Positions 34,888 to 42,593 of a stretch of DNA of 47,806 nt are shown here, one piece after another; the stretch's first letter is position 1; each line of letters starts with the position of its first letter. Source of the stretch: Rickettsiales bacterium (GTDB lineage Bacteria > Pseudomonadota > Alphaproteobacteria > Rs-D84); the NCBI GenBank assembly GCA_031260805.1, contig JAISKV010000006.1, positions 1 through 47,806 on the forward strand. Direction: 5' to 3'. The translations under genes and the position numbers were made by a program. Under the pieces are notes generated by a model that did not search any database, was not told where the DNA came from, and saw only the letters and a program-made list of their open reading frames with translations.

Positions 34888-35001
34888 AAATACCCGCGAT
34901 GGTGTTTTTTTACTTTACCTTCCAAATCTAAAAATGGTAGTATCTCGATATGAATGTAGCCGCGCGATTTATTGCAGTTCTTTGTACCCCGCAGAAGTCT
35001 A

Positions 35002-35013
35002 GGGGGGGGGGGG
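35002..35013 (+). repeat. Poly-G tract (12 G) before a secreted-protein gene
   Basis: Twelve consecutive G residues end 9 nt before the GTG start at 35023. The tract sits at Shine-Dalgarno distance and could itself pair with the anti-SD. If translation instead starts at the in-frame TTG 34972, the tract lies in codons (GGG x4). Homopolymers this long are prone to slippage and mark phase-variable loci in other bacteria. Confidence 0.85.
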
Positions 35014-35022
35014 AATATCACT

Positions 35023-35493
35023 GTGAGATTGGCGCGATTTATCTTGATCGCGGTCTTTATCTTTGCAACCGCCGCAAATGCAGATACCGGCCCTCTGGCA
35101 GCCAAGTCTTATGTTGATGAAGCCGTATCGGCGATAACCGGATCAATTGCAACTGTCGCATTCAGCGGAAATTACAACGATTTATCAAATAAACCAACAT
35201 CCATGCCGCCATCAGGCGCAGCCGGCGGGGATTTGACAGGAACTTACCCAAATCCAACATTGATTGCCAGCGGCGTTGCCGCCGGATCTTATGGCCCGTC
35301 TGCAAACGCAACACCCGCATTCGGCGCGCAGTTTAATGTCCCGCAAATAACAGTTGATGCCAAAGGGCGCGCAACCGGCGCAACAACGCGCACAATAACA
35401 ATGCCGACAGTATCTGGAACACAAAATAATATGATCATCATCGGGCCGAACGGCGTTCCAACCGACAGCGGAATCCGGATTTATGTGGAATAA
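35023..35493 (+). CDS. Exported protein with tail-fibre-like repeats
   Basis: About 156 residues from GTG 35023. Signal peptide RLARFILIAVFIFATAANA, then DTGPLAAKSYVDEAVSAITG, a coiled YVD motif like that of the protein at 6505. The middle, FSGNYNDLSNKPT and GGDLTGTYPNPTLIASG, is the collagen-like or collar repeat found in phage tail fibres and bacterial adhesins, with AAGSYG and PQITVDAKGRATGATTRTI typical of the same family. The protein is short and may be a head for fibre assembly or a fragment. The start is uncertain because of the G-tract. It probably shares a transcript with the glycine-rich gene 24 nt downstream. Confidence 0.68.
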   Translation: MRLARFILIAVFIFATAANADTGPLAAKSYVDEAVSAITGSIATVAFSGNYNDLSNKPTSMPPSGAAGGDLTGTYPNPTLIASGVAAGSYGPSANATPAFGAQFNVPQITVDAKGRATGATTRTITMPTVSGTQNNMIIIGPNGVPTDSGIRIYVE

Positions 35494-35517
35494 TTATTCC
35501 TTTTGTTCTGATAGAAA

Positions 35518-36546
35518 ATGAAAATTTATTCTTTTTTCTTTATTCTTTTTTCTTTTACTTGCGCCTTTGGCGCCAGCATCAATATTGACGGCGTATCGGT
35601 GCCGCTGTCCACTACCAAGCCCAGTACACCCGCGCTGAATGTGGTATCCGGCGGCACGACATATTACGCTGCGCTGTCAACAACATGCCCATACTTTGAC
35701 ACGCCAAAGGCGCGCGTAGTATCCGGCGGAACAACATACACTATCGCAAATGCCGGGACATATGCATTGTACCAAGAGATATCCGCATTTAATTCTTGCC
35801 AAACCATCACCCTGCCCCGCGGATGCTATCGCGTGGAAGTCCGCGGCGGTCGCGGCGGTGCCGGCGGCAGCGCGTCAAACGGATCCGATGCGGCCGCGGC
35901 AACATATGATTTCAATCTGGCTAATTCCGCAACCGCATACGCATTCCGCGGCGGCGATGGAAATGGCGGCGGCGCATGCGGAACCGGCGGAAACAGCGCG
36001 GGCAGCGGCGGCGGCGCATCAGGCGTGGATTCAATGTTCATGTTGTCTGGCGACGGGATTTACAAATCAACCGGCGGCGGCGGCGGTCAAGGCGCATCCG
36101 CCCGCGATAATGGCGGGACAGCCCACAATTGCGGCGGCGGCGGTGGTGGTGGCGGAGGCAACGGAATGGGTTCGCGCAGAAATTATGAAATCAACAATAA
36201 CTTTATGATGTGTGGGGCCGGCGGCGGCGGTTCGCCGAACGGGGCTGGAGCCGGCGAGAGTGTCAGCGGATCTTATGGCGGCGGCGCATCATCCGCCGGC
36301 ACAGCAGGCGGCGGCGGCGGCGGCGGAAATGCGTGGCGAATTACCGATAAAACTTCCGGCGGCAGCGGTGGGGCGACCGCATCGTGGTCTTGCAATGGGC
36401 AGACATTGTATTCTTATGGCGGCGGTGGCGGAGGGGCGATTCAGAACAAAGCCACCAGCGCAGTTAACAAGGACGGATGCAACGGCGGAAGCGGCAGCAC
36501 AGGATCATCATCTACCAGTCATGTCAGAATTTATCGCGTGCAATGA
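35518..36546 (+). CDS. Exported glycine-rich protein
   Basis: A 342-residue protein with a signal peptide (KIYSFFFILFSFTCAFGA). After two VVSGGTTY repeats (about residues 42-50 and 66-72) and SCQTITLPRGCYRVEVRGG comes a long glycine-rich region (about 110-325) with runs such as GGGGGQGASAR and CGGGGGGGGGN. It ends with HVRIYRVQ. This layout matches glycine-rich domains (ALK-receptor or jelly-roll type, with R/KVEVRGA(G/R)GG) seen in secreted bacterial proteins. Cysteines are spread through the domain and could form disulfides. No Shine-Dalgarno sequence is seen. Surface location is likely; role unknown. Confidence 0.72.
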   Translation: MKIYSFFFILFSFTCAFGASINIDGVSVPLSTTKPSTPALNVVSGGTTYYAALSTTCPYFDTPKARVVSGGTTYTIANAGTYALYQEISAFNSCQTITLPRGCYRVEVRGGRGGAGGSASNGSDAAAATYDFNLANSATAYAFRGGDGNGGGACGTGGNSAGSGGGASGVDSMFMLSGDGIYKSTGGGGGQGASARDNGGTAHNCGGGGGGGGGNGMGSRRNYEINNNFMMCGAGGGGSPNGAGAGESVSGSYGGGASSAGTAGGGGGGGNAWRITDKTSGGSGGATASWSCNGQTLYSYGGGGGGAIQNKATSAVNKDGCNGGSGSTGSSSTSHVRIYRVQ

Positions 36547-36591
36547 ATTAATATAATGACGATGGAATTGGAATTGTTTACTTATTGTTTT

Positions 36592-36780
36592 TACCACTAC
36601 CCCGTCAGCGGCTACGCCGCTGCCACCCCTTCGCCGGCGAAGGGGATTATCCCAACTTCGTTTCAATAAATATCGTTTTATTATGTGATGCAGGCCATCA
36701 AATTCCCCTTCGCTGGCGAAGGGGTGGCGCGCGAAGCGCGACGGGGTAGTGGTACAATTATGAATTGTAAATTGTGCATT
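36592..36780. repeat. GC-rich palindromic repeat family Q, copy C (inverted)
   Basis: The core element is 36592-36754, from TACCACTACCCCGTC to GGGGTAGTGGTA. The two arms differ: the left has an AGCGGCTACGCCGCT module and the right GCGCGAAGCGCGAC, so the arm-tip modules are interchangeable. The asymmetric core is the reverse complement of copy B (ACTTCGTTTCAATAAATATC, then TGCAGGCCATCAAATTCCCC). The right flank to 36780 carries the ACAATGC-type heptamer tract. It lies in an otherwise empty 260-nt gap between converging genes. Confidence 0.83.
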
Positions 36781-36781
36781 G

Positions 36782-36808
36782 AAAAAATCGCCATCCGGCG
36801 ATTTTTTT
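36782..36808 (-). terminator. Terminator of the EF-hand protein gene (bidirectional form)
   Basis: AAAAAATCGCC (36782-36792), loop ATCC and GGCGATTTTTT (36797-36807) make an 11-bp stem flanked by A- and T-runs, so it can end transcription from either side. The stop codon of the minus-strand gene overlaps it. Confidence 0.85.
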
Positions 36809-37211
36809 ATTCTGCTGTTTCAGGTGCTGCGTCTGTTTTTGGTCCGCGATGGCCACGAAAAGACTTTTTCCATGCGCCGATTTCTTCACGGGTTATGCAG
36901 CCGTCCTGGTTCGCATCCGCCGCGACAACCTTGGCCTGCATTTCAGGACACGCGATTTTTGACATATCAACGCATTCGCCGATAAACTCAAACCGCGGCA
37001 TTTTTTTGCCGAATTTTCCGCAATGTCCGCATGTCAATTTGCAGATTGCAAAACCGGCCAGGACTGCAATCAGCAAGACAATAAATTTCTTGAACTTGCT
37101 GCGGCAGCAACATCCCTGGGCGCAACCGCATGGCGCAGACGCGACGGCCGGTGCCGATTTTGATGCGGATTTCGGCGCGATTTTTTTAACTTGTTTTGTT
37201 TTAGTTGGCAT
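36807..37211 (-). CDS. Membrane-anchored EF-hand protein with cysteine-rich N terminus
   Basis: A 134-residue protein. The N-terminal 35 residues are basic (TKTKQVKKIAPKSASKS) and then cysteine-rich (PCGCAQGCCCRS), followed by one transmembrane helix (about 42-59, FIVLLIAVLAGFAICKL) and CGHCGKFGKK. The C-terminal part holds one EF-hand loop, DANQDGCITREE (about 99-110), with Ca ligands at positions 1, 3, 5 and 12. By the positive-inside rule the cysteine-rich part is cytoplasmic and could bind a metal, with the EF-hand in the periplasm. The family is not recognised. AAGGAAGGA precedes the ATG at 37211. Confidence 0.72.
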   Translation of the reverse strand: MPTKTKQVKKIAPKSASKSAPAVASAPCGCAQGCCCRSKFKKFIVLLIAVLAGFAICKLTCGHCGKFGKKMPRFEFIGECVDMSKIACPEMQAKVVAADANQDGCITREEIGAWKKSFRGHRGPKTDAAPETAE

Positions 37212-37276
37212 AATTCCTTCCTTTTGGTTTATACGCGGTTATTGTAGTTGAAACGAGCGCATCGGTCAAGGGAAAT

Positions 37277-37305
37277 AAAAAATCGCCCCTCGGGCGATTT
37301 TTTTT
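37277..37305 (-). terminator. Terminator of the rpsF-rpsR-rplI operon
   Basis: AAAAAATCGCCC (37277-37288), loop CTC and GGGCGATTTTTT (37292-37303), a 12-bp stem with a T-run on both sides. It overlaps the stop codon region of rplI. Confidence 0.88.
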
Positions 37306-37879
37306 ATTCTTCCGTTGCAGATTTTTCCACAACCGGTTCTTCCGTTGCAGCCGGTTCCGCCGCCGGTTCTTCTTCAATTTTTTTGGTTCCAAATGTCAAT
37401 TTCTTGCCTGCGACCAACGCGTCAATTTCTTCGGCCGTTTGCGCGACATAGACCTTGACAGGGACAACCACATCCGCGTGCAAGACAACACTGGTCTCGA
37501 ACACGCCGATTGTTTTAATCGGGCTGCCCATCAGTATCTGATTGGATTCCAATTTGATATTCAATGCGTCGCCGATGAATTTCGCGATATCGCGCGAAGA
37601 CACGCTGCCATACAATTGGCCGGTGTCGCCCGCACTGCGAATCATGTGCAGTTTGATGCCAGCAACTTTGCTTTGCAAAGATTCGGCGGTTTTCTTGGCC
37701 GCTTCCTGTTTTGCAATCAGGCCTGCCTTCTTTGACTCAAACACTGCGGCGTTCTGAGCGGTCCAGCGGATCGCGCGGCCCGTCGGCAGCAGATAATTCC
37801 GCGCATAGCCGGTCGCTACATCAACGATATCGCCGATATTTCCCAACTTGCGTATTTTTTCATTTAATATTACTTTCAT
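37304..37879 (-). CDS. rplI: 50S ribosomal protein L9
   Basis: L9 links the L1 stalk base to the ribosome surface through two globular domains. The N-terminal domain is typical (KVILNEKIRKLGNIGDIVDV and ATGYARNYLLPTGRAI), followed by the connecting helix and the C-terminal domain (GQLYGSVSSRDIAKFI, HADVVVPVKVYVA). At 191 residues it is longer than usual (about 150) because of an acidic E/A/P tail (EEEPAAEPAATEEPVVEKSA). The ATG at 37879 has GAGGAC upstream. It is the last gene of the operon. Confidence 0.95.
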   Translation of the reverse strand: MKVILNEKIRKLGNIGDIVDVATGYARNYLLPTGRAIRWTAQNAAVFESKKAGLIAKQEAAKKTAESLQSKVAGIKLHMIRSAGDTGQLYGSVSSRDIAKFIGDALNIKLESNQILMGSPIKTIGVFETSVVLHADVVVPVKVYVAQTAEEIDALVAGKKLTFGTKKIEEEPAAEPAATEEPVVEKSATEE

Positions 37880-37897
37880 TTTGTCCTCGCCAGAGTT

Positions 37898-37916
37898 AGG
37901 GGGCGTCCGCCCCCAA
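37898..37916. other. Intergenic hairpin between rpsR and rplI
   Basis: GGGGGC-GTCC-GCCCCC forms a short, very stable stem within the 49-nt rpsR-rplI gap. There is no T-run. It could be an attenuator, a processing site or a pause signal that tunes L9 relative to S6 and S18. Confidence 0.5.
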
Positions 37917-37928
37917 AATTACTTTTAT

Positions 37929-38156
37929 TTATCCCAAATTGTTCTTTACAAATGCAATCAGACCCAAGTGGCGCGCGCGTTTTATCGCCTGGGCCAGTTT
38001 GCGTTGATCTTTCTGCGCCACGCCCGTTATCCGGGACGGATCTATCTTGCCCCGTTCGGACACATAGTGGCTGAGTGTTTTGATATCTTTATAATCAATT
38101 TCCTTGCCCTGCAAAGGGTTGGATTTTTTACGATAAATTGCTGCACGAACTGCCAT
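37929..38156 (-). CDS. rpsR: 30S ribosomal protein S18
   Basis: A 75-residue S18 with the family core [39 protein letters not shown] and [13 protein letters not shown]18 forms a heterodimer with S6 on the 30S platform; its gene lies directly downstream of rpsF with a 1-nt gap. Its N terminus begins MAVRAA, so after Met removal the alanine could be the substrate of the RimI-like acetyltransferase at 3.5 kb. Confidence 0.96.
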   Translation of the reverse strand: MAVRAAIYRKKSNPLQGKEIDYKDIKTLSHYVSERGKIDPSRITGVAQKDQRKLAQAIKRARHLGLIAFVKNNLG

Positions 38157-38157
38157 T

Positions 38158-38493
38158 TTATTCAGCCTCCTCTGCTTTTCTCATCATTATTGACGGTTTT
38201 GTTGACAATTCGTCAACGCGGACATTCAAGAAACGAATCACATCTTCATCAATGCGCAGTTTCCGTTCGTATTCCGTAATGTTTTTTCCGTCCATTTCAA
38301 TATTCAGCATGACAAAATGAGCCTTGCGATTTTTACGAATCACATAAGACAAATTTTTCAGGCCCCAAAATTCCGTGCCGGCAACCTTGCCGCCCAGTTC
38401 GCTGATGATATTTGTAAAAGACGAAGTCTTGTCGCGCACCTGCGCGTCAGTCAAATCCTGGCGAAACACCAAGACGCTTTCATAAAACGCCAT
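38158..38493 (-). CDS. rpsF: 30S ribosomal protein S6
   Basis: A 111-residue S6 with the characteristic start [18 protein letters not shown], the [20 protein letters not shown] segment and [15 protein letters not shown]. It is the first gene of the rpsF-rpsR-rplI operon. AAGGGAG precedes the ATG at 38493. The acidic tail that E. coli S6 extends with glutamates is short here (RKAEEAE). Confidence 0.95.
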   Translation of the reverse strand: MAFYESVLVFRQDLTDAQVRDKTSSFTNIISELGGKVAGTEFWGLKNLSYVIRKNRKAHFVMLNIEMDGKNITEYERKLRIDEDVIRFLNVRVDELSTKPSIMMRKAEEAE

Positions 38494-38589
38494 ATATATA
38501 CTCCCTTGGATTACGCCGACGACACATCGTTCGCCAGCAGGACATTTTCGTGATTATAGAGAATTATTTCGCCGAATGCAACTTTTTTC

Positions 38590-38619
38590 TTGCGGCGCGC
38601 CGATTTATTTTTCTATACT
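38590..38619 (+). promoter_or_regulatory. Promoter of the MotA/ExbB-like gene
   Basis: TTGCGG (38590-38595), an 18-nt spacer and TATACT (38614-38619), with a short leader holding GAGAGG (38627-38632) before the ATG at 38639. Confidence 0.5.
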
Positions 38620-38638
38620 CTGTTTCGAGAGGATTTTA

Positions 38639-39421
38639 ATGAATTCGCATTTTCATCGCATCTTGAACAGAATGGCCCTGTTTACCGCAGTAATTATCGG
38701 CGGAGTAATTCTATGGCGCGGTGAATTATTGGCGTTCGCGCTGCAAAATATCTGGCTGAATGGCGTAATTATCGGGGCGTCTTTGTTTGGAATAGGGCTT
38801 TGTTTCTCATGCATGTTCGCGCTGGTCCCGGAATACAACTGGTTTCGCCGGTTTGCGGCCGGCCGCGATGCCGCCCTGCCTCCGCGGATTTTGCGCCCGG
38901 TCGCGATAACGCTGGCCAAGGCGCGCGGGGAATTGTCGCCGGAATCCGCAAATCACTTGCTGGAAATGGTGGCCGGACGGTTCGAAGACACCCGCGAATC
39001 CATACGATACATCACAAATTTATTGATTTTTCTGGGGCTGCTGGGGACTTTCTGGGGCCTGATTCATACGCTGGGCGGATTTTCAGATCTGGTCGCGGGG
39101 CTTAATTTCGCAGACGCCGACATCATGGTCAAGATGCAGAACGGATTGCGCGGACCGCTGTCCGGCATGGGGATCGCATTCACCAGTTCGCTGTTCGGAC
39201 TGGCCGGCAGTTTGGTTATCGGATTTCTGGCGTTGCAGGTGAACTTGGCCCAAGGCACGATTTTCCGCGAATTGGAAGAGCATTTGGCGGCAAAAACCAA
39301 AAATATAAACGCCGTGCCGCTGGAATCAGCCGCATTAGAATTAACCAAGGCCGTGCGCCATTTGGAAAAAACCATCAGTTTAATGGAGAGAGAAAATGTT
39401 AAGGTTTCGCGAAAGAACTAA
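38639..39421 (+). CDS. MotA/TolQ/ExbB-type proton channel protein
   Basis: A 260-residue inner-membrane protein with about four transmembrane segments (about 13-29, 42-62, 133-155 and 180-200). The second half contains FLGLLGTFWGLIHTLGGF and GPLSGMGIAFTSSLFGLAGS, characteristic of the MotA/TolQ/ExbB family: stator proteins that use proton flow to move a partner across the periplasm. No flagellar, tol or ton genes are nearby; the partner is the next gene, which overlaps by 26 nt. This pair is a distinct alphaproteobacterial type whose task may lie in envelope maintenance. An ATG at 38576 is rejected in favour of 38639, which has GAGAGG upstream. Confidence 0.85.
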   Translation: MNSHFHRILNRMALFTAVIIGGVILWRGELLAFALQNIWLNGVIIGASLFGIGLCFSCMFALVPEYNWFRRFAAGRDAALPPRILRPVAITLAKARGELSPESANHLLEMVAGRFEDTRESIRYITNLLIFLGLLGTFWGLIHTLGGFSDLVAGLNFADADIMVKMQNGLRGPLSGMGIAFTSSLFGLAGSLVIGFLALQVNLAQGTIFRELEEHLAAKTKNINAVPLESAALELTKAVRHLEKTISLMERENVKVSRKN

Positions 39422-40523
39422 CGCTTGGCCGGGATTTGTGGATTTGTTTTCCAACCTGGTCATCATACTGATTTTCCTGTTGATTGTCTTTGTGTTCCTG
39501 TGGACGACGACCAGCGTGTTCAACTCGGAAACGGGGGTCAAGCGCGTCGCGGAACTGACCCAGCAGAATGCTGACCAGGCCGCCCAGATTGCAACTATGA
39601 ACGCGGACGATGCCGAAGCAAAACGAATCCTGGCCATCGCGCGGAACGAGTTAGAGCAACTGGCCGCCGACACCGCCGCGTTGAAAGATCAAAATGCGGA
39701 ATTGGACAGAATCTTGAAATCGCAACTGGCAATACTGAACGCGCATAACGAAGAATTGCGCGGCCAGGTTGTGGAAAAAGATTCTGAATTGGCCGATTTG
39801 GATTCGCAACTCCAAAACTTGTCCGATTCCGGCGATACTATGTTCGCTATCATTGAAACGCTGAAACAACAGTTGGAATTTTCGCGCGGCAAAGTAATGG
39901 ACAGCGAACAGGAAAAATCCGAACTGGCTGCGGAACTGCAAAAACTTAATGACGCCTTGAACGCGGCCGAAGCACGGTCCGCTGAACGCGAAACCCAGTA
40001 CGCCGCGCTGTCCCAACGATTGAACAAGGCGCTGGCTGATCGGGCCGCCGCCGCGACGGATGTGAATCAGTATCAATCGGACTTCTATACCGCGATAAAA
40101 ACCGCGTTGAGCGATCGCACGACCGTTGACACCAGTTCGGATCGCTTTGTCATCCCCAGCGATATTTTGTTCGCCAGCGGCAAATACGAATTGTCCGATG
40201 CAGGCAAAAAGCAACTGCGCATCATCGCCGGCGTTATCAAAGATTTGGAAAATCAAATCCCGGTCAGCGTGAACTGGATAATCCGGGTTGACGGGCATAC
40301 GGATAAAAAGAAAGTCATCAGCGGAACGACGGCCTATAAAAACAATACGGAATTGTCGCTGCTGCGCGCGCGCGCGGTCGCGCGGGAATTGATTGGGGCC
40401 GGCGTTTCGCGGCAACGCGTGATACCCAGCGGCTTTGGCGAATTGTATCCGCGCGAATTGGGAACGGACGCGGCGTCATTGCAAAAGAACCGCAGGATTG
40501 AACTGCGCCTGACGAATCCTTAA
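39396..40523 (+). CDS. MotB/OmpA-like peptidoglycan-binding protein with coiled coil
   Basis: A 375-residue partner of the preceding channel protein. After a short cytoplasmic N terminus comes one transmembrane helix with an early aspartate (WPGFVDLFSNLVIILIFLLI, Asp at residue 16), equivalent to the proton-carrying Asp of MotB, TolR and ExbD. A long coiled coil follows (about 50-225). The C-terminal OmpA domain (about 240-375) includes SDILFASGKYELSDAGKKQL, RVDGHTDKKK, LSLLRARAVARELI and NRRIELRL, the peptidoglycan-binding pattern. The long coiled coil could span the periplasm. It ends at a terminator shared with groEL. Confidence 0.88.
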   Translation: MLRFRERTNAWPGFVDLFSNLVIILIFLLIVFVFLWTTTSVFNSETGVKRVAELTQQNADQAAQIATMNADDAEAKRILAIARNELEQLAADTAALKDQNAELDRILKSQLAILNAHNEELRGQVVEKDSELADLDSQLQNLSDSGDTMFAIIETLKQQLEFSRGKVMDSEQEKSELAAELQKLNDALNAAEARSAERETQYAALSQRLNKALADRAAAATDVNQYQSDFYTAIKTALSDRTTVDTSSDRFVIPSDILFASGKYELSDAGKKQLRIIAGVIKDLENQIPVSVNWIIRVDGHTDKKKVISGTTAYKNNTELSLLRARAVARELIGAGVSRQRVIPSGFGELYPRELGTDAASLQKNRRIELRLTNP

Positions 40524-40548
40524 AAAAACGGGCCGTGGCCCGTTTTTT
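40523..40548. terminator. Bidirectional terminator between the OmpA-like gene and groEL
   Basis: AAAAAACGGGCC (40523-40534) and GGCCCGTTTTTT (40537-40548) form a strong stem with A- and T-runs on either side, between two converging genes. Confidence 0.88.
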
Positions 40549-42160
40549 ACATCATTCCGCCCATGCCGCCTGGGATTGGCGTCGGTTTTTCTTCGGGGAT
40601 ATCAGACATCACGCAGCCCGTCGTTATCATGACGCCCGCTGTGCTGGCCGCAGCCAGCAGCGCTGTTTTCACGACCAATGCCGGATCAATGATGCCCATT
40701 GCAATCATGTCGCCGTACGCTCCGGTCTGGGCATTGTATCCAAAGTTATAATCGCTGTTTTCCAAGACTTTGCCAACAACGACATCGCCGTTTATTCCCG
40801 CATTCGCGACAATTTGTATCAGCGGCGCGGATAGCGTTTTCCGCACGATGTCAATGCCTGTTTTCTGGTCGTCGTTCGCGCCGGATACTTTATCCAGAAC
40901 GGCCGCCGCGCGCGCCAGCGCAACGCCGCCGCCTGCAATGATTCCGTCGCGAACCGCGGCGCGCGTTGCAGCCAAAGCGTCGTCAACGCGATCTTTTTTC
41001 TCTTTAACTTCCACTTCGGTCATGCCGCCGACCTTGATAACCGCAACACCGCCGACCAAGCGCGCCAAGCGTTCTGACAACTTTTCGCGATCATAATCGC
41101 TGGTGGTGTTTGCCAATGCCGCGCGAATTTCATCGCTGCGGTTTTTAATCGCGGATTTTTCGCCAGCGCCATCAACAATCAGAGTATTTTCCTTGCCGAC
41201 AACCACCCGTTTCGCGCTGCCCAGAACCGCCGGAGATATATTTTCCAGCGTCATTCCAAAGTCATCGGAAATCACGGTCGCGCCGGTCAGAATCGCAATG
41301 TCTTTCAGCATTTCTTTACGCCGGTCGCCAAAGCCCGGGGCCTTGACAGCGCAGATTTTCAGGCCGCCGCGGATGCGGTTCAGCACCAGCGTCGCCAAGG
41401 CTTCGGATTCAACATCGTCCGCGATAATCAGCAGCGGCTTGCCCGACTGCGCGATCGGTTCCAGAATCGGCAGCAATGCCTGCAACCCTGTTATTTTCTT
41501 TTCGGATACCAGAATCTGCGCGCCGTCCAGTTCCGCCAGCATTTTTTCCGCGTTCGTCACAAAGTAAGGCGACATAAACCCGTTGGAAAACTGCATTCCT
41601 TCCACTACTGTGATTTCAGTATCCAGACCCTTGGCTTCTTCCACGGTAATCACGCCTTCCTTGCCGACGCGTTCCATCGCTTCTGCGATTTGCCGGCCCA
41701 ATTCCGCGTCGCCGTTTGCGGAAATTGTCGCAACCTGGGCGATTTCAGTGCTGTCTTTGACCGGTTTCGCATGTTCGTCAATGTCGCGGATGACTTCGCC
41801 CACGGCCAGGTCTATGCCGCGTTTCAGGTCCATAGGGTTCATTCCGGCGGCTGTCATTTTGTACCCTTCGTTAAACATCTTGCGCGCCAGAACGGTCGCG
41901 GTCGTCGTGCCGTCGCCCGCGGAATCGCCAGCCTTTTTTGCAACGCCCTGCATTAATTTAGCGCCGATATTTTCTTCCGGGTCTTTCAGTGAAACTTCTT
42001 TGGCAACGCTGACGCCGTCTTTGGTGGCGACCGGGCTGCCGTACGGTTTTTCAATAACCACAGTGCGTCCCTTGGGTCCCATAGTGATCGCGACGGCATC
42101 CGCCAGAATGTTCACGCCGTCTTTGACTTTTTCAGTGTTGAAAACGATATTTTTCGCCAT
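40547..42160 (-). CDS. groL: Chaperonin GroEL
   Basis: The 60-kDa chaperonin subunit, 537 residues. It has the [19 protein letters not shown] start, ATP-loop [16 protein letters not shown], catalytic [12 protein letters not shown] (Asp near 87), [24 protein letters not shown] and the C-terminal GGMGGMM tail. Everything needed is present. AAGGAG precedes the ATG. It is downstream of groES but separated by 131 nt that contain a full copy of the AT-rich palindrome, so the groES-groEL message carries a hairpin between the two genes. Confidence 0.97.
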   Translation of the reverse strand: MAKNIVFNTEKVKDGVNILADAVAITMGPKGRTVVIEKPYGSPVATKDGVSVAKEVSLKDPEENIGAKLMQGVAKKAGDSAGDGTTTATVLARKMFNEGYKMTAAGMNPMDLKRGIDLAVGEVIRDIDEHAKPVKDSTEIAQVATISANGDAELGRQIAEAMERVGKEGVITVEEAKGLDTEITVVEGMQFSNGFMSPYFVTNAEKMLAELDGAQILVSEKKITGLQALLPILEPIAQSGKPLLIIADDVESEALATLVLNRIRGGLKICAVKAPGFGDRRKEMLKDIAILTGATVISDDFGMTLENISPAVLGSAKRVVVGKENTLIVDGAGEKSAIKNRSDEIRAALANTTSDYDREKLSERLARLVGGVAVIKVGGMTEVEVKEKKDRVDDALAATRAAVRDGIIAGGGVALARAAAVLDKVSGANDDQKTGIDIVRKTLSAPLIQIVANAGINGDVVVGKVLENSDYNFGYNAQTGAYGDMIAMGIIDPALVVKTALLAAASTAGVMITTGCVMSDIPEEKPTPIPGGMGGMM

Positions 42161-42184
42161 ATTATGTTTACTCCTTCGTCGTAA

Positions 42185-42291
42185 AAGTTATTAATTATAA
42201 GTTATTAGTTATTATACACCGATTTTGGCGGCATAATTATTATAACGCGCGCAATGGTATAATAACTAATAATTAATAACGAATAATTGAT
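42185..42291. repeat. AT-rich palindromic repeat family P, copy 3 (inside groESL)
   Basis: The left arm AAGTTATTAGTTATTATAC (42199-42217) and right arm GGTATAATAACTAATAATTA (42256-42275) form a long stem around a core that, read on the minus strand, is ATTGCGCGCGTTATAATAAT followed by TATGCCGCC, a diverged form of the copy 2 core. It is inverted relative to copy 2 and lies within the groES-groEL transcript. Confidence 0.82.
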
Positions 42292-42564
42292 TTAAAGAAT
42301 CCCCAGAATGTCTGTTTCCTTGATTAAAATGAAATCGCGGCCGTCAATTTTGACTTCGTTCGCGGACGAAGCCCATTTTGCGAACAGCACGATGTCGCCG
42401 GATTTGACGGTTGTCTTTTCGTCTTTGGTTCCGGGGCCGGCTGCGACGACGCGGGCGCGCGAGGGCTTTTCCCGGGCATTGTCCGGAATTATGATTCCGC
42501 CGGCCGTCCGCGCGTCTTCGTCCAGCCGTTCCAATAATACAAAATTATGAAGTGGTTTTAACAT
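42292..42564 (-). CDS. groS: Co-chaperonin GroES
   Basis: A 90-residue GroES, the lid of the GroEL chamber. The start (LKPLHNFVLLERLDEDARTA), the mobile loop (GGIIIPDNAREKPSRA) and the end (VKIDGRDFILIKETDILGIL) are all typical. AGGAGA precedes the ATG at 42564. Upstream, in the 55-nt gap shared with the divergent HIT gene, is an RpoH-type heat-shock promoter. No CIRCE operator is present, so control by HrcA is not supported. Confidence 0.96.
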   Translation of the reverse strand: MLKPLHNFVLLERLDEDARTAGGIIIPDNAREKPSRARVVAAGPGTKDEKTTVKSGDIVLFAKWASSANEVKIDGRDFILIKETDILGIL

Positions 42565-42593
42565 TTGATTCTCCTGATGTTATGGCTTATAAT
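42565..42593 (+). promoter_or_regulatory. Sigma70-like promoter of the HIT gene
   Basis: TTGATT (42565-42570), a 17-nt spacer and TATAAT (42588-42593). A second overlapping TATAAT is at 42593-42598. AAAAGGA at 42606-42612 gives a ribosome-binding site before the ATG at 42620. Confidence 0.65.

Noticed and set aside
34979-34991. Shared TTTGTACCC motif near the starts at 3941 and 34980 (and GGTACCCTG at 13609) as an alternative sigma factor site
   Set aside because: Only three loose matches at different distances from the start; it could be chance.
36685-37251. 188-residue plus-strand frame
   Set aside because: Passes through repeat copy C and a terminator and is antisense to the EF-hand gene, which has a clear ribosome-binding site.
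39651-40415. 254-residue minus-strand frame antisense to the OmpA-like gene
   Set aside because: The plus-strand frame encodes a clear OmpA domain and coiled coil; the minus frame has no features.
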